A DNA stretch of 64,000 bases from Rosa chinensis (taxonomy: Eukaryota; Streptophyta; Magnoliopsida; Rosales; Rosaceae): assembly GCF_002994745.2 (NCBI RefSeq), contig NW_020126826.1:62001-126000 (forward strand). Direction: 5' to 3'. Both the position numbers and the translations under genes were made by a program. This document shows, one piece after another, positions 11,177-22,121 of the stretch. Position 1 is the first letter of the stretch; each line of letters starts with the position of its first letter. A model generated the notes under the pieces. That model did no database searches. It saw nothing but the letters and a program-made list of their open reading frames with translations, and was not told the origin of the DNA.

Positions 11177-14100
11177 TTAATCCTCAGGGTTTGGAACGTT
11201 TTGGAGGGGTACATCCTCCACTTCATGTTCCACAAATGCCTCATAGTAAGGCTTCAGCGATGGCCATTCACTTTGAACTCGTTGCTTGTATGTTCACTCT
11301 TTATCTGCACAGCTCCATGAGGAACACATGAGTGATAACAAAAGGTCCAATCCAACAGAACGAGCTTACCTGGGAAGAGTTTGAGACGAGAATGGAAGAG
11401 AAGAACTTTTTGACCCACAACAAAAGTCTTTCTTCGAATCATTTGTCATGGAATGCCTTAGTCTTATCCTTGTAAATTTTAGCACTTTCAAAGGCATCAT
11501 TCCTTATCTCCTCTAACTCTTGCAATTGCAACTTCCTATGAAGCCCAGCTGCATCCATATCCCATGTTGAACTGCTTCACAGCCCAGCCAAGTTTGTGCT
11601 CCAACTCCACAGGTAAATGGCATGGTTTGCCATAGACAATTCGATATGGTGACATACCTATGGGAGTTTGTATGCAGTTCTGTAGGCCACAAAGCATCCT
11701 CTAAACGCAAGGACCAGTCCTTCCTGTTGGGTTCACAGTCTTCTCCATATCCCCTTGATCTGACGGTTAGAGACCTCAGCTGCCCACTAGTTTGTGGGTG
11801 ATAAGGTGTAGAAACCTTATGTGTGACATCATATCTCTCAAGAGAGCCTCATCGGTCCGATTGCAAAATGGGATCCTCCATCACTATGAGAACTCTAGGC
11901 ATTCCAACCTGCTAAAGATGTTAGACTTGATAAAATCTGCAACACCTTGAGTCATTAGTTTAGTGGCCTTTGCTTCCACCCATTTGAACATAGTCCACTG
12001 CAAGTAAGATATAGAGAAACCCAAAAGATGAAGGGAAAGGTCCCATGAATCTATACCCCAGACATCAATATTTCAACAGTTTTATATTGGACAATGGCAT
12101 TTGATCTCTAGGACCTAGATTCCTGTTCTTTGGCACTTATCACAAGTTAACAATAGGCTGCGCATCCCTAATATGTTGGCCAATAGAACCCAGACTCTAG
12201 CACCTTAACGCAGTCTTCTTAGACCCAAAGTGTCCCCCACTGCTTTAGAGTGGCAAAAGAAGTATAGCATTATGTTCTGTTCAGGCACACATCTCCTAAT
12301 CAATTGATCAGAGCAATACTTCCACAAATAAGGTTCATCCCAAACATATTGCTTAACAGTTTTCTTAAGCCTATCCCTATGAGCACGTGACATGGTATCA
12401 GGAATCTTTCTAGACACAATATAATTCACAATGTCTGCATACCATGGTTCACTTACCTGAAGTCCAAAGAGTTGCTCGTCTGGAAATGTCTCCACCAGAG
12501 GGAGATAATCTTCTGCATGCACTAAGCGACTCAAGTGGTCAGCTACCACGTTCTCACTACCCTTCTTGTCCTTGATTTCCACGTCGAATTCTTGCAAGAG
12601 TAGGATCCATCTGATGAGCCTTGGTTTCGCCTCCTTCTTGGTCATCAAGTATTTCAAAGCTGCATGGTCAGTAAAGATAGTAACTTTGGTACCAAGTAAA
12701 TAAGAGCGAAACTTCTCAAGGGCAAAGACAACTGCAAGGAGCTCTTTCTCTGTGGTGGAGTAGTTCATTTGTGCATCATTGAGAGTCCTTGAGGCGTAGT
12801 AGATGGCATAGGGTAGCTTGTCCTTCCTTTGCCCAAAACAGCTCCAACTGCATAGTCAGAGGCATCACACATCAACTCAAAGGGCAAGGACCAGTCTGGA
12901 GGTAACATGATGGGGCAGATGTCAACAACTCCTTAAGCTTGTCAAAAGCTTCTTGACACTCCTTGTCAAAGTGAAAGGCACATCCTTCTGGAGTAGTTGA
13001 CATAAGGGTCTCGAAATTTTGGAGAAGTCCTTGATGAACCTCCTGTAAAAACCTGCATGACCAAGGAAAGAACGAATCTCTCTCACAGAAGTGGGAGAGG
13101 GTAAGTGACGCACAATATCAACCTTGGCTTTATCAACCTCTATACCCCTAGCAGAGACAATATGTCCTAGAACTATTCCTTGTTTAACCATAAAATGGCA
13201 TTTTTCCCAGTTTAAGACAAGGTTAGTTTCCATGCAACGTTTCAGAATTATCTCCAGATTATTAAGACAATCATCAAAATTCTTTCCAAAAACTGAAAAG
13301 TCATCCATGAATACCTCTATGATTTTCTCAATATAATCTGAAAAGATACTTACCATACACCTCTGAAAGGTACCTGGAGCGTTGCAAAGTCCGAAGGCAT
13401 ACGTCTATAGGCAAACGTTCCAAAGGGGCAAGTGAAGGTTGTCTTCTCTTGATCTTCATTTGCAATTGCAATCTGGTTGTAACCAGAGTATCCATCCAGG
13501 AAGCAGTAGTAGTCATGTCCAGCTAGGCGCTCAAGCATCTGATCAATGAATGGCAGAGGAAAGTGGTCTTTCCTTGTGTTGCGTTGAGCCTCCTATAGTC
13601 AATGCATACTCTGTGGCCTGTTACTGTCCTTTGGGGCACCAGTTCGTTATCAGCATTCTTTACCACAGTGATCCCAGACTTCTTGGGCACGACCTGAACT
13701 GGAGAGACCCACTTGGAGTCAGAAATAGGGTAGATTACCCCACAATCAAGGAGTTTGATAACCTCCTTCTTCACTACTTCCATCATTGGAGGGTTGAGAC
13801 GACGTTGAGCCTCTCTAGTGGGTTTAGACCCCTCCTCTAGAAGTATCCTGTGGACGCAAGTTGTAGGGCTGATTCCCTTGATATCCGCCAATGTCCATCC
13901 TATGGCGGTCTTGTGTTGCTTCAACATTTCCACCAACTTCTCTTCTTGTGGAGTTGTTAGTGCAGAGGACACAATCACTGGTAAGGTCTCCTTGTCCCCT
14001 AAGTAGACATACTTCAAATGGTCTGGAAGAGGTTTTAGCTCAAGTTCTGGGGCCTGGACCACTGAAGGTAAAGTCTTGTTAGTGGATAACTGAATGGACA

Positions 14101-14663
14101 AGGAGAAACAGACTTACCTATAAAGGGTGATGCCTCAAGGAAGGAGACGTTTTCAATGATTTTCTCCTCACAAGTGTCTTTCAACTTGTCCTCTGAGATG
14201 GTGACGCCTTCCTTTGTATAGCCTACCCCACTCTCAAGGGTAGTGACTAGGGTATCCTCATGCATAACATCAAACATTTTCTGCGCAAGTTCATCCAAAA
14301 TGTCAGCAGAAAAACAATCATTAACCTCTAGGGGATACCTCATGGCTTCAAAGATGTTAAAGCCAATAATGTCACCATCGAACTCCATTGTAAGAGAGCC
14401 TTCATACACATCAATCTTCGTCCTAGCTGTCCTTAAGAAAGGACGTCCCAAAAGCAATGGAGTGGAACTTACAGGGGAGTCCTCCATTTCCAATACATAA
14501 AAATCAGCTGGGAAGATAAGATGGTTAACCTGTACAAGCACATCCTCCAACAAACCTCTAGGGTATGCATTGGATCTGTCAGCTAACTGAATGATAACAT
14601 TGTCAGATTTAAGTTCCCCTAGACCTAGGGTTTCATAAACAGAGTAGGGCATAACATTAACAG
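11177..14663 (-). pseudogene. pol: pol (PR to INT) remnant of level 2, many frameshifts
   Basis: This is the 3' two-thirds of the polyprotein gene on the minus strand. It starts at the level 3 insertion, just after the protease DLG codons, and ends at the TAA at 11177-11179. Recognisable pieces lie in different frames: protease downstream half and linker (about 14660-14035), RT start (14101-13523), RT core with FMDDF (13538-12922), RNase H with the TDH motif (12768-12205) and integrase pieces (11710-11254). At least seven frameshifts are present. Most are single-base deletions relative to copy 2 with few substitutions. It cannot make a functional product as given. The deletion-only pattern could be decay or uncorrected sequencing error. 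Confidence 0.92.
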
Positions 14664-14668
14664 ATGCA
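14664..14668. repeat. Target-site duplication ATGCA, left copy of level 3
   Basis: ATGCA precedes the LTR start at 14669 and recurs at 28584-28588. The uninterrupted site is seen at 44053-44057. Confidence 0.95.
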
Positions 14669-16926
14669 TGATGCGCCTTAAGCAAGCGCACAATTTAACC
14701 CTGAAATGTCATTAGTAGTATAAAGTAAGTAGGGATCGTTCTATTCCGGGGATTGAGGGTACACCTGTCATTGTCAAACAATTAAACAGTTAAAATTAAA
14801 ACAAAGTATAATATTTACAAAAATATAACAAAATATATACATATTTACGAAAAGGGGGGATTTTGTTTTTGGTTTTCTATTTTCGAAAATAAAAGCTAAG
14901 CTAACAAAATAATTAAAAAGCAAAAACATAAAAATACAAATGGAATGCAAGAACAAAGATCAAACCGAAATATATAATTAAAATCAATTCAAGTTCATCA
15001 TTGTTCATCATAGTCATGCGAGAGGAGTTGATCATGTGAAACATTCGAAAGCAAATGAATTCCCATTTTTTACTTTTCAATGCTAATTAACCTAAGCGAA
15101 AGCACCTAGATTAATCCTATCAAACATGCAATCAAGCCCTAGAAAGCTAGTCAATCATGTCATGTTTAACGCATTAAGCACCTAGAAGGCTATCAACTCA
15201 ATGTGCAACTTAGTAGAAAAAGTCCACCTAATTGCAATCTTCTTTGATTAAATTCGGTTTTTTGTACAAAACCTTTACTACTTTGATTTAAGTTTACACA
15301 AAAAACGAAAAGTCGATTTCATGTTCTTAAACCTAGCACCAAATTATATCAAAACCCTAACTGTTTGCAACCACATAAGATTAAAATATAAAAGTTATCT
15401 ATAGAGCAAATTTAATCAAACACTCACACAAAAGCAACCATAAATCACAATATATGAATCTGAAAATTAACAATTAATCATAAAATTTCAGAAATCAACA
15501 ATTGTTCAAACATACGTGTCATAGGGCATAACCAACGAAAATTACAAAGCAAAGGTTACAAGGAGAATCGGATTACACCGTTATGAAGATGAGATGAATG
15601 AAGTGATGAATGGTCTCTTGAATTTCGAAAGCAATCTTCAAGAATGGTGATGGATGATGTGCACGGCATCTCTTCTTCCACCTTGGCCTTGCTTGAACTT
15701 CGTGGTTTGCCCTAGAGGATGGAGAAACTCACGGCTATCTAAGGAACTTTTCTGATTTTTCTAAGTTGTAAACGTAAAAAGAGAGGAGAGCTTGACGTTG
15801 AGAAAAGAGGAGAATATATAGGGGATGGCCTCTTGGTCTCCAAGCCGTGTAAACCTCATGGAATTAATCTGAAAATTCCACATAATTTCCTCCAATAATA
15901 TCTTGCCAAATAAGCCCTATGAGGTGGTTCAACCAATCACAAAATTCCATTTAATTCCCTAATAATCTTGGCCGAAATTCCCTTAATAATATTCTGATTT
16001 TATACTTTAAATTCAGCCAAAATTCCTTTAGGGAATATAGGAATGTATCTAGACTTCTTTTGAGCTTTTCTTGGTCTCCACCTTTTTCTCTTTCCTTTTA
16101 TTTCTCCTTTGAATCTCTCTTTGCCGAATTCTCTAGGGTTTTCTTTTGATTCCCTTGTTTTTCTCTTGGCATTGGACGGCAAACTCTCTAGGGTAAGTCT
16201 CTAAGTATATTTTCTTTCCATAAAAATTACCCTAGAAAATCTCAACCGAAATTCTCTTTGATAATTCTGATTTTCCACGTCATTTTCCTTGTTTCTCTCC
16301 TTTGCTTTGGACGGCAAACTCTCCTAGGGTTTAATCATGCGTTAAAAACCCTAATTCCATGGGCTTTGTGGGCTTTTAATCCAATTGCCGAAAATCCACT
16401 TCATTCTTGAGAGTTCTTAGGCTTCCATGTGCCACATTTATGCCATGTCATCATCTAGAGTCTTCAAGAAGCTTCTCTCACGCCATGTCACTTCATTAAT
16501 TCGATCTCCATTCATGGTTGGCTCAAGAGTCTTGTTTTGGCAAGCTTTCCTTTTCTGGACAGGGTTTCCTGGTTGGACCAGGAAAGCTTCATTTCTTCAT
16601 TTCTGTTCATTTGTGCTTCCCTTTGTACTTCATCTTGTCTCCCTCCAACGTTGGCTAGCTTCTCTCTCCATTTGTGAGCTCATTTCAGCTTATTTATGAC
16701 AAGGACCTGAAAATAGAAACTAGTAAGAAAAATAGAAACTTTCCTAAACTGAAAATGAGAAACTTTCTAAAAATGAAAAATAGAAACTACAAAAATGGAA
16801 ACTTCTATAAATAGGAACTTTCCCATTCAAAGAATGGAAACTTTCCTAAACAGGGTTTTATTAAGGAAATAACGCAGAAAATGTAGGGAAATGCAGTTAA
16901 AATGTCGCATTAAAATGCTCCTATCA
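14669..16926 (-). repeat. 3' LTR of level 3 LARD
   Basis: This 2258 bp LTR pairs with 26327-28583 (2257 bp) and is nearly identical. Small deletions cluster at 15060-15530. Its U5 end reads TGATGCGCC, not the TGATGTCGC of autonomous members. The TATA box is at 15812-15821 and a U3 palindrome lies at 16565-16585 (arms TTTCCTGGT and ACCAGGAAA). Confidence 0.95.
15812..15821 (-). promoter_or_regulatory. LTR TATA box, level 3 3' LTR
   Basis: The minus strand reads CTATATATTC in the same context as in the other LTRs. Confidence 0.6.
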
Positions 16927-16941
16927 AATTCCCCCACACTT
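16927..16941 (-). promoter_or_regulatory. Polypurine tract, level 3
   Basis: AAGTGTGGGGGAATT on the minus strand abuts the 3' LTR. Confidence 0.92.
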
Positions 16942-17428
16942 AGCTTTTGCTAGTCCCTTAGCAAAATCACACTAAGACTCAACGAAAATTTAAAGACTCT
17001 ACAAAAAAATGACTCTATTGCCCTTCAACTTTTTGTCTCAGCAATCTCTTACTTTCACAACACCAAGATTAGCACTCAACCAAGATTCAATGTTTAAGCA
17101 TTCGAGAGTTAATTAAAACATATAATCCGCACATGCATAAGTAGGACTTGGTTGTAACAATGGTGATGGGATTGAGCTCAGCATGCTTCAGACAAGTATG
17201 ATTCAAATCCTCACAAGGTATATCCACTCTTTCTTCTCTCAGAATTCAAGGCAATGCTTAAAAGCTTATACACTCAAGTATATGTGAAAGATAGCAAGTA
17301 TATCACATAATGCAAGAAACGAAAGCACATGTATAATTTCTTTAAAGATCTCATGAAGGATACCAACTACTTGCACAGATGGACCCAAGCCATAGGTTCA
17401 ACTCTTGTAACTCATCTCCACATCAAGG
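16942..17428 (-). other. 3' noncoding region of level 3, LTR-proximal piece
   Basis: This noncoding stretch is homologous to 9222-9710 and 38552-39046. It ends at the CAAGG target duplication (17424-17428) of level 4 and resumes at 24007. Confidence 0.85.
17424..17428. repeat. Target-site duplication CAAGG, left copy of level 4
   Basis: CAAGG abuts the LTR start at 17429 and recurs at 24007-24011. The intact site is seen in copy 2 near 39045. Confidence 0.95.
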
Positions 17429-17900
17429 TGATAGGAGCATTTTATGCGACGTTTTAATAATTATTTCCTCATATTTTTCTTAGTTATTTCCTTTATTTAA
17501 TCATTTTTAATTTAGTTTTTATTTTATAGGTACATTGAAATAAATGGAGAAGAAATGAGTTGAAATGAAGAAATGGAGTTTTCCTGGTCCGACTAGGAAT
17601 CCCAGTCAACGCAGGAATCCTGATGAGGCTAGGAAACCTGAAGGCATTAGGAGACCACATGATGACGTGGAATTAAAGCTGATTTTGCCATGGGAAATTA
17701 TGGAGTTAATGTCAAAAATCAAGAGATGATCAAGGATAATGATGCCATGGAGAGATTTAAGGGAGAAAAAGTCCAAAACAAGTCCAGATTCATTCCTATT
17801 TTCACTCAAGAGTATTTTGGCCGAAAATTAAGAGAAAAATCAGATTAAATCTTGGGAAAATCAGCAATAATATATTTGGAAAGATTATGGGATTTATTTT

Positions 17901-18130
17901 GGAGGCTTCTGATTGGCTGGATGACTCAACAGAGCTGACATGGCATTCTGTGATTGGTCGAAGCTGTGTGGCATGATTGGATAGTTATTTGAGGAGATAA
18001 ATCAGAAAATAATCATGCAATTAATTCAAAAATAATCTCCCTAAATCAAGGTGTTAAATTGGAGGTTTCTTATTGGTTGGATGACATAGCAGAGCTGACG
18101 TGGCGTTCTTGATTGGCTAATGCTGTGTGG
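17901..18130 (+). repeat. Duplicated U3 segment with ATTGG (inverted CCAAT) boxes
   Basis: Two similar segments of about 70 bp (17901-17971 and 18061-18130) lie 160 bp apart. Each has GAGG.TTCT, an ATTGG box, GGATGAC, CAGAGCTGAC, TGGC.TTCT and another GATTGG. They lie just upstream of the TATA box, where enhancer repeats are common in LTR promoters. The same pair recurs in the 3' LTR. Confidence 0.75.
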
Positions 18131-18169
18131 ATCAATCTTGAAGACTTGGAGACTAAGTTGTCATCCTCC

Positions 18170-18178
18170 TATAAATAG
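18170..18178 (+). promoter_or_regulatory. LTR TATA box, level 4 5' LTR
   Basis: TATAAATAG lies about 740 bp into the LTR. A CTACACAATTC stretch about 20 bp downstream would suit a transcription start. Confidence 0.75.
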
Positions 18179-19317
18179 GAGCATTCTCTACACAATTCTA
18201 ACACCAACACACCATCAAACAGAAGCCTCCCCAACAATTTACACTTTAGAAAAAATCAGAAAATTCTCTAGAATAGCCGTGATTTCTCCATCCTCTAGAG
18301 CAAGCCACGAGTTCAAGCAAGGCCAAGAAGAAGAAGAGAGCCGTGAGCTCTCATCCATCACCATCCTTGAAGATTGCTTTCGAATTCAAGAGACCACATC
18401 ATCAATCGTTCATCTCATCTTCATCCACGGTGTAATCCGATTCTCCTTTTAACCTTTGCTTTGAATTTCGTTGGTTTTGTTCTAGTTGACATATATGTTT
18501 GAACAAATGTTAATTCTGGAATTTTATGATTAATTGAGAATTTTCAGATTCATATATTGTAATTCGAGAGTTGCTTATGTGAGTTTGTTTAATTAAATTT
18601 GCGTTATAGATATCTTTTGTATTAATCTTATTTGGGTCGACACTTAGGGTTTATGATAATTGGTGCTAGGTTTAAGAACATGAAATCGACTTTTCGTTTT
18701 GTGTAAACTTGAATCAAAGTAGTAAAGGTTTTGGACAAAGATCGAATTTAATTAAGAGGATTGCAATTAGGTGGACTTTTCCATACTAAGTTGTACACTT
18801 GAGTTGATAGCCTTTCTCTATGTGTAATGCGTTAAACATGACATGATTGACTAGCTTTCTAGGGTTTGATTGCATGTTTGATAGGATTAATCTAGGTGCT
18901 TTCGCTTAGGTTAATTAGCATTGAAAAGTAAAAATGGGAAATTTTTGCTTTCGAAGTTTCACATGATCAACTCCTTTCTCATGACTTAGATGAACAATAT
19001 TAGGGTTTGAGTCAATTTTAATCATATGTTTCGATTTTGATCTTTGTTCTCTCATTCCATCGTATTTTTATGTTTTTGCATTTTAATTGTTTTGTTAACT
19101 TAGTTTATTTTCGAAAACCAAAAACAAAATCCCCCTTTTCGTAAATATGTTATATTTGATATCTTTGTAATATTATACTTTGTTTTAATTTTAATTGTTT
19201 AATTGTTTGACAATGACAGGTGTACCCTCAATCCCCGGAATAGAACGATCCCTATTACTTTACTACTAATGACATTTCAGGGTTAAATTATGCGCTTGCT
19301 TTCGGCGCATCAATTTT

Positions 19318-19335
19318 TGGCGCCGTTGCCGGGGA
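19318..19335 (+). promoter_or_regulatory. Primer-binding site (tRNA-Asp type), level 4
   Basis: TGGCGCCGTTGCCGGGGA lies 5 bases after the LTR end. It is complementary to the 3' end of plant tRNA-Asp and is the usual Athila-type primer site. Confidence 0.92.
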
Positions 19336-20155
19336 TTGAAAAATCACTTGTTAAATATGTGAATAATTGTTTTGTTTATTTTGTGATCGAAAAAAAAAAA
19401 TTCTTGTTAATTGTTGTAATTCTCTAATTGTTAGTTAATTAGTTAATTAATTACTTAGGTTGTTTTTTATATTGTTGAACGAATTTTATTGTAAGTTGTA
19501 AATTGAGAGGAATAGGTGAAGTCTCTTTTGTTAATATTGGCCTAAACCCCTTATTGGTACCTAGTTCAGGTCCCTTAAGGTTGAGGGCGGCCTTTATTAA
19601 CACTTGTTGAACTGTCTTCACACTTATGAACTTTTTCATCTTAGTAAGTATAGCCTATGTGGAATGGTGTCTAGGAAGGGGACAACGTTCATGACGGGTT
19701 TTTGAATCCAGAAGTGCTTACAAATGGGCCTAAACCACTATGTGGGAGTAGCTCATGCCAAAATGGATTTTTCCTCTCGTGTTCGTCCTCCCCTACCTGG
19801 CCATTTCAGTAAGGTTGCCCAAAGGATTTGAAAGGGAGTTTGTGTCTAGGCGACTATACTTGGGCCGCACGTCCACTTGATTTACCGCTTGGAATTAGAT
19901 TCGATATCAAAATATTTATAACAAAAGAAAATGTTGTGATACACTAAGGTAAAAAAAAAAAAACATTGTGTAAATATTTTTCGTGTTTTTTTTTTACTCA
20001 CTTGTGTACTAACTTGTGTGTTATGTACAATTACTTGTAATTATATTGTAGTTTGTAATTCTAGTTACTTGTTTTTATATTTTGTATTTCTTTGTTAATT
20101 ATAGTCACTAACTTTATTTAATGGAGGTACCGTCTGGCTGAAAGACGTTAAACTC

Positions 20156-20178
20156 AAGCGCTGCTTGGGAGGCAACCC
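20156..20178 (+). other. Conserved post-pol motif retained in coding-less element
   Basis: GCTGCTTGGGAGGCAACCC is kept although gag-pol is gone, which argues that it works in cis at the RNA or DNA level. Confidence 0.75.
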
Positions 20179-20347
20179 AATTCAGAAGCAGCTGTGAAGG
20201 AGTCTTCAACACAGATTTGCTTTCTCTTTCCCTATTTCTTTTATTTTTAATTTTCTCTTTGTTTTTGTTTTCGTAAATTCCATCCTATATGCTTAATTGT
20301 TTCATTGCATGCTTATGATTGATTACATTGAGGACAATGCAATATTT

Positions 20348-20363
20348 AAGTGTGGGGGAAGGG
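20348..20363 (+). promoter_or_regulatory. Internal PPT-like tract 1, level 4
   Basis: AAGTGTGGGGGAAGGG lies 791 bp before the second tract and 1759 bp before the true PPT. Confidence 0.7.
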
Positions 20364-21138
20364 ATTTATACTTTTTTTTTTGAGTCATATATATTGAAAA
20401 ATACAAAAAAAATCGAAAAATGTCAAAAATTAAAAAAAAATTCGTTGCTTTTATTTATTGAGTCTTTTGTTTTATTTTTGAGTCTTAGGATGCCCTTTCA
20501 ACTGTCTAGGATGATTCTATATCTCTGAAATCATGGCTAAAGAGGATCACAAATTGAGATGATTTTAAATGGTATTCTTTGGTTAATTGAGATATATGAA
20601 AAATATGCATGAGTAGTGGATATGGATTTCGTGACCTTGGTACAGAATATGAGCATGTTAGATGAGTTTTGATTCATAAAACCCATGTGAGATATTGAGC
20701 CATGTCCCTTTTTCTTGGAGTGATAATTAAAAATATATTCTTAATTTCTTGGCGATGTTTTGATGATCTCATTATTCTTTCATTTGATTGATTACTTGCC
20801 ATAGATTAAGTTTGATGGACTAGAGAATGCTAGAATTCGCTCTTGTGTTGTTGAGACTTTTATCAATACATGGCCCTGATTCTGGAAAGGATAGAGGCAC
20901 CCTAGGAATTACCACCATTGCCAAATAAACTGTGTCCCTATTTGTGCCCGTCGTGGGACTCCCCTAGATAAACCCCTTTGAGCCTACATTAAGCCTTTTC
21001 TTCATCACCCTTAAAATCCTTAACCCGAACCTTAGTATAGTACAACCTACCCTTTGTTCTAAAACTTAGTGGAGCTATCTTTTGAGACTACTACATGGAT
21101 TTGATGCTAAGATGAAGATTGAGAAGAGGTGAAAGTTC

Positions 21139-21150
21139 AAGTGTGGGGGT
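21139..21150 (+). promoter_or_regulatory. Internal PPT-like tract 2, level 4
   Basis: AAGTGTGGGGGT lies 968 bp before the true PPT. Confidence 0.65.
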
Positions 21151-22106
21151 AGACTTGTCCATAAAAAAAAATATGTGAAAGCCGTGAAAAAGAAATGAAA
21201 AAAAAAAAAAAATGTAACGGCTAGAAAAAGAAAAAAGAAAAATGTTTATGGATTTTAGTCCCCATACTTGGTGAGTTTGGAGTTGTTTTGAATTGAAGGC
21301 CCATATGAAAAATTTGGTCCTTTGTCCAATTCACTAGAGTTCAAAGGAAGTTTAGAGTGAAGTTAGGCCCAACATGAAGACATTAGGCCCTTTATTCCTC
21401 TATGGGATGACGTTTGTATGCCTTGGTGGATTTCTAGAAGTCTCTCTACATCATGAGCTCTGCTAGGTTTTTAGGACACTTTGTTAAAATCCTTACCTTT
21501 TTTCTTAAAACCTTAGCCTTGCCCCATTACAACCTTTGAGAGACCTTCTTGATCCTTAAGATGGGACAGCCTTTGATGTGGAGATGAGTTACAAGAGTTG
21601 AACCTATGGCTTGGGTCCATCTGTGCAAGTAGTTGATATCTTTCATGAGATCTTTTGAAAAAAAATTATTATATTCACAAAGTGCTTTTCGTTTCTTATA
21701 TATGTGAGCTATTTGATTGCCTCAAAATATTTTCTCACATATAATTGAGTGATTATAAGCTTTTAAGCATTGCCTTGAATTCTGAGAGAAGAAAGAGTGG
21801 ATATACCTTGTGAGGATATGAATCATACTTGTCTGAAGCATGCTGAACACCATCACCATTGTTCAACCAAGTCCTACTTGTGTATGTGTGGATTATATGT
21901 TTTAATTAACTCTCGAATGCTTAAACATTGATTCTTGGTTGAGTGCTAATCTTGATGTTGTGAAAGTAAGAGATTTCTGAGACAAAATGTTGAAAGGCAA
22001 TAGAGTCCTTGTATGTCGTAACGTTTTTGTATTTTGTTTCTTTAAGTTTTCGTTGAGTCTAAGTTTGTGTCTTTATTTTGATTTTGCTAAGGGACTAGCA
22101 AAAGCT

Positions 22107-22121
22107 AAGTGTGGGGGAATT
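22107..22121 (+). promoter_or_regulatory. Polypurine tract, level 4
   Basis: AAGTGTGGGGGAATT directly abuts the 3' LTR at 22122. Confidence 0.93.

Larger units (their letters stand above)
17429..19312 (+). repeat. 5' LTR of level 4 LARD
   Basis: This 1884 bp LTR runs from TGATAGGAGC to GGCGCATCA. Its U3 differs from the other LTRs in about the first 700 bp and is shorter. It carries a duplicated enhancer-like segment (17901-17971 and 18061-18130), a TATA box at 18170-18178 and a palindrome near 17580-17599. It is close to identical to 22122-24006 over the first 800 bp and then shows many 1-base indels. Confidence 0.95.
19336..22106 (+). other. Noncoding interior of level 4 LARD
   Basis: The leader part (19336 to about 20120) carries one GCCGCCCTCAACC-type module (antisense form near 19580). 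It joins directly to the sequence that follows the pol stop in autonomous members (from about 20120). The post-pol motif is at 20156-20178 and internal PPT-like tracts at 20348-20363 and 21139-21150. There is no coding potential beyond short chance ORFs. Confidence 0.88.

Noticed and set aside
16427..16699. 90-codon ORF in LARD LTRs, also at 28085
   Set aside because: Antisense U3 sequence without domain; identical only because the two LTRs are identical.
18120..18452. 110-codon ORF in the level 4 LTR downstream of the TATA box
   Set aside because: It is not kept in the partner LTR at 22813, where the frame breaks, and has no recognisable domain.
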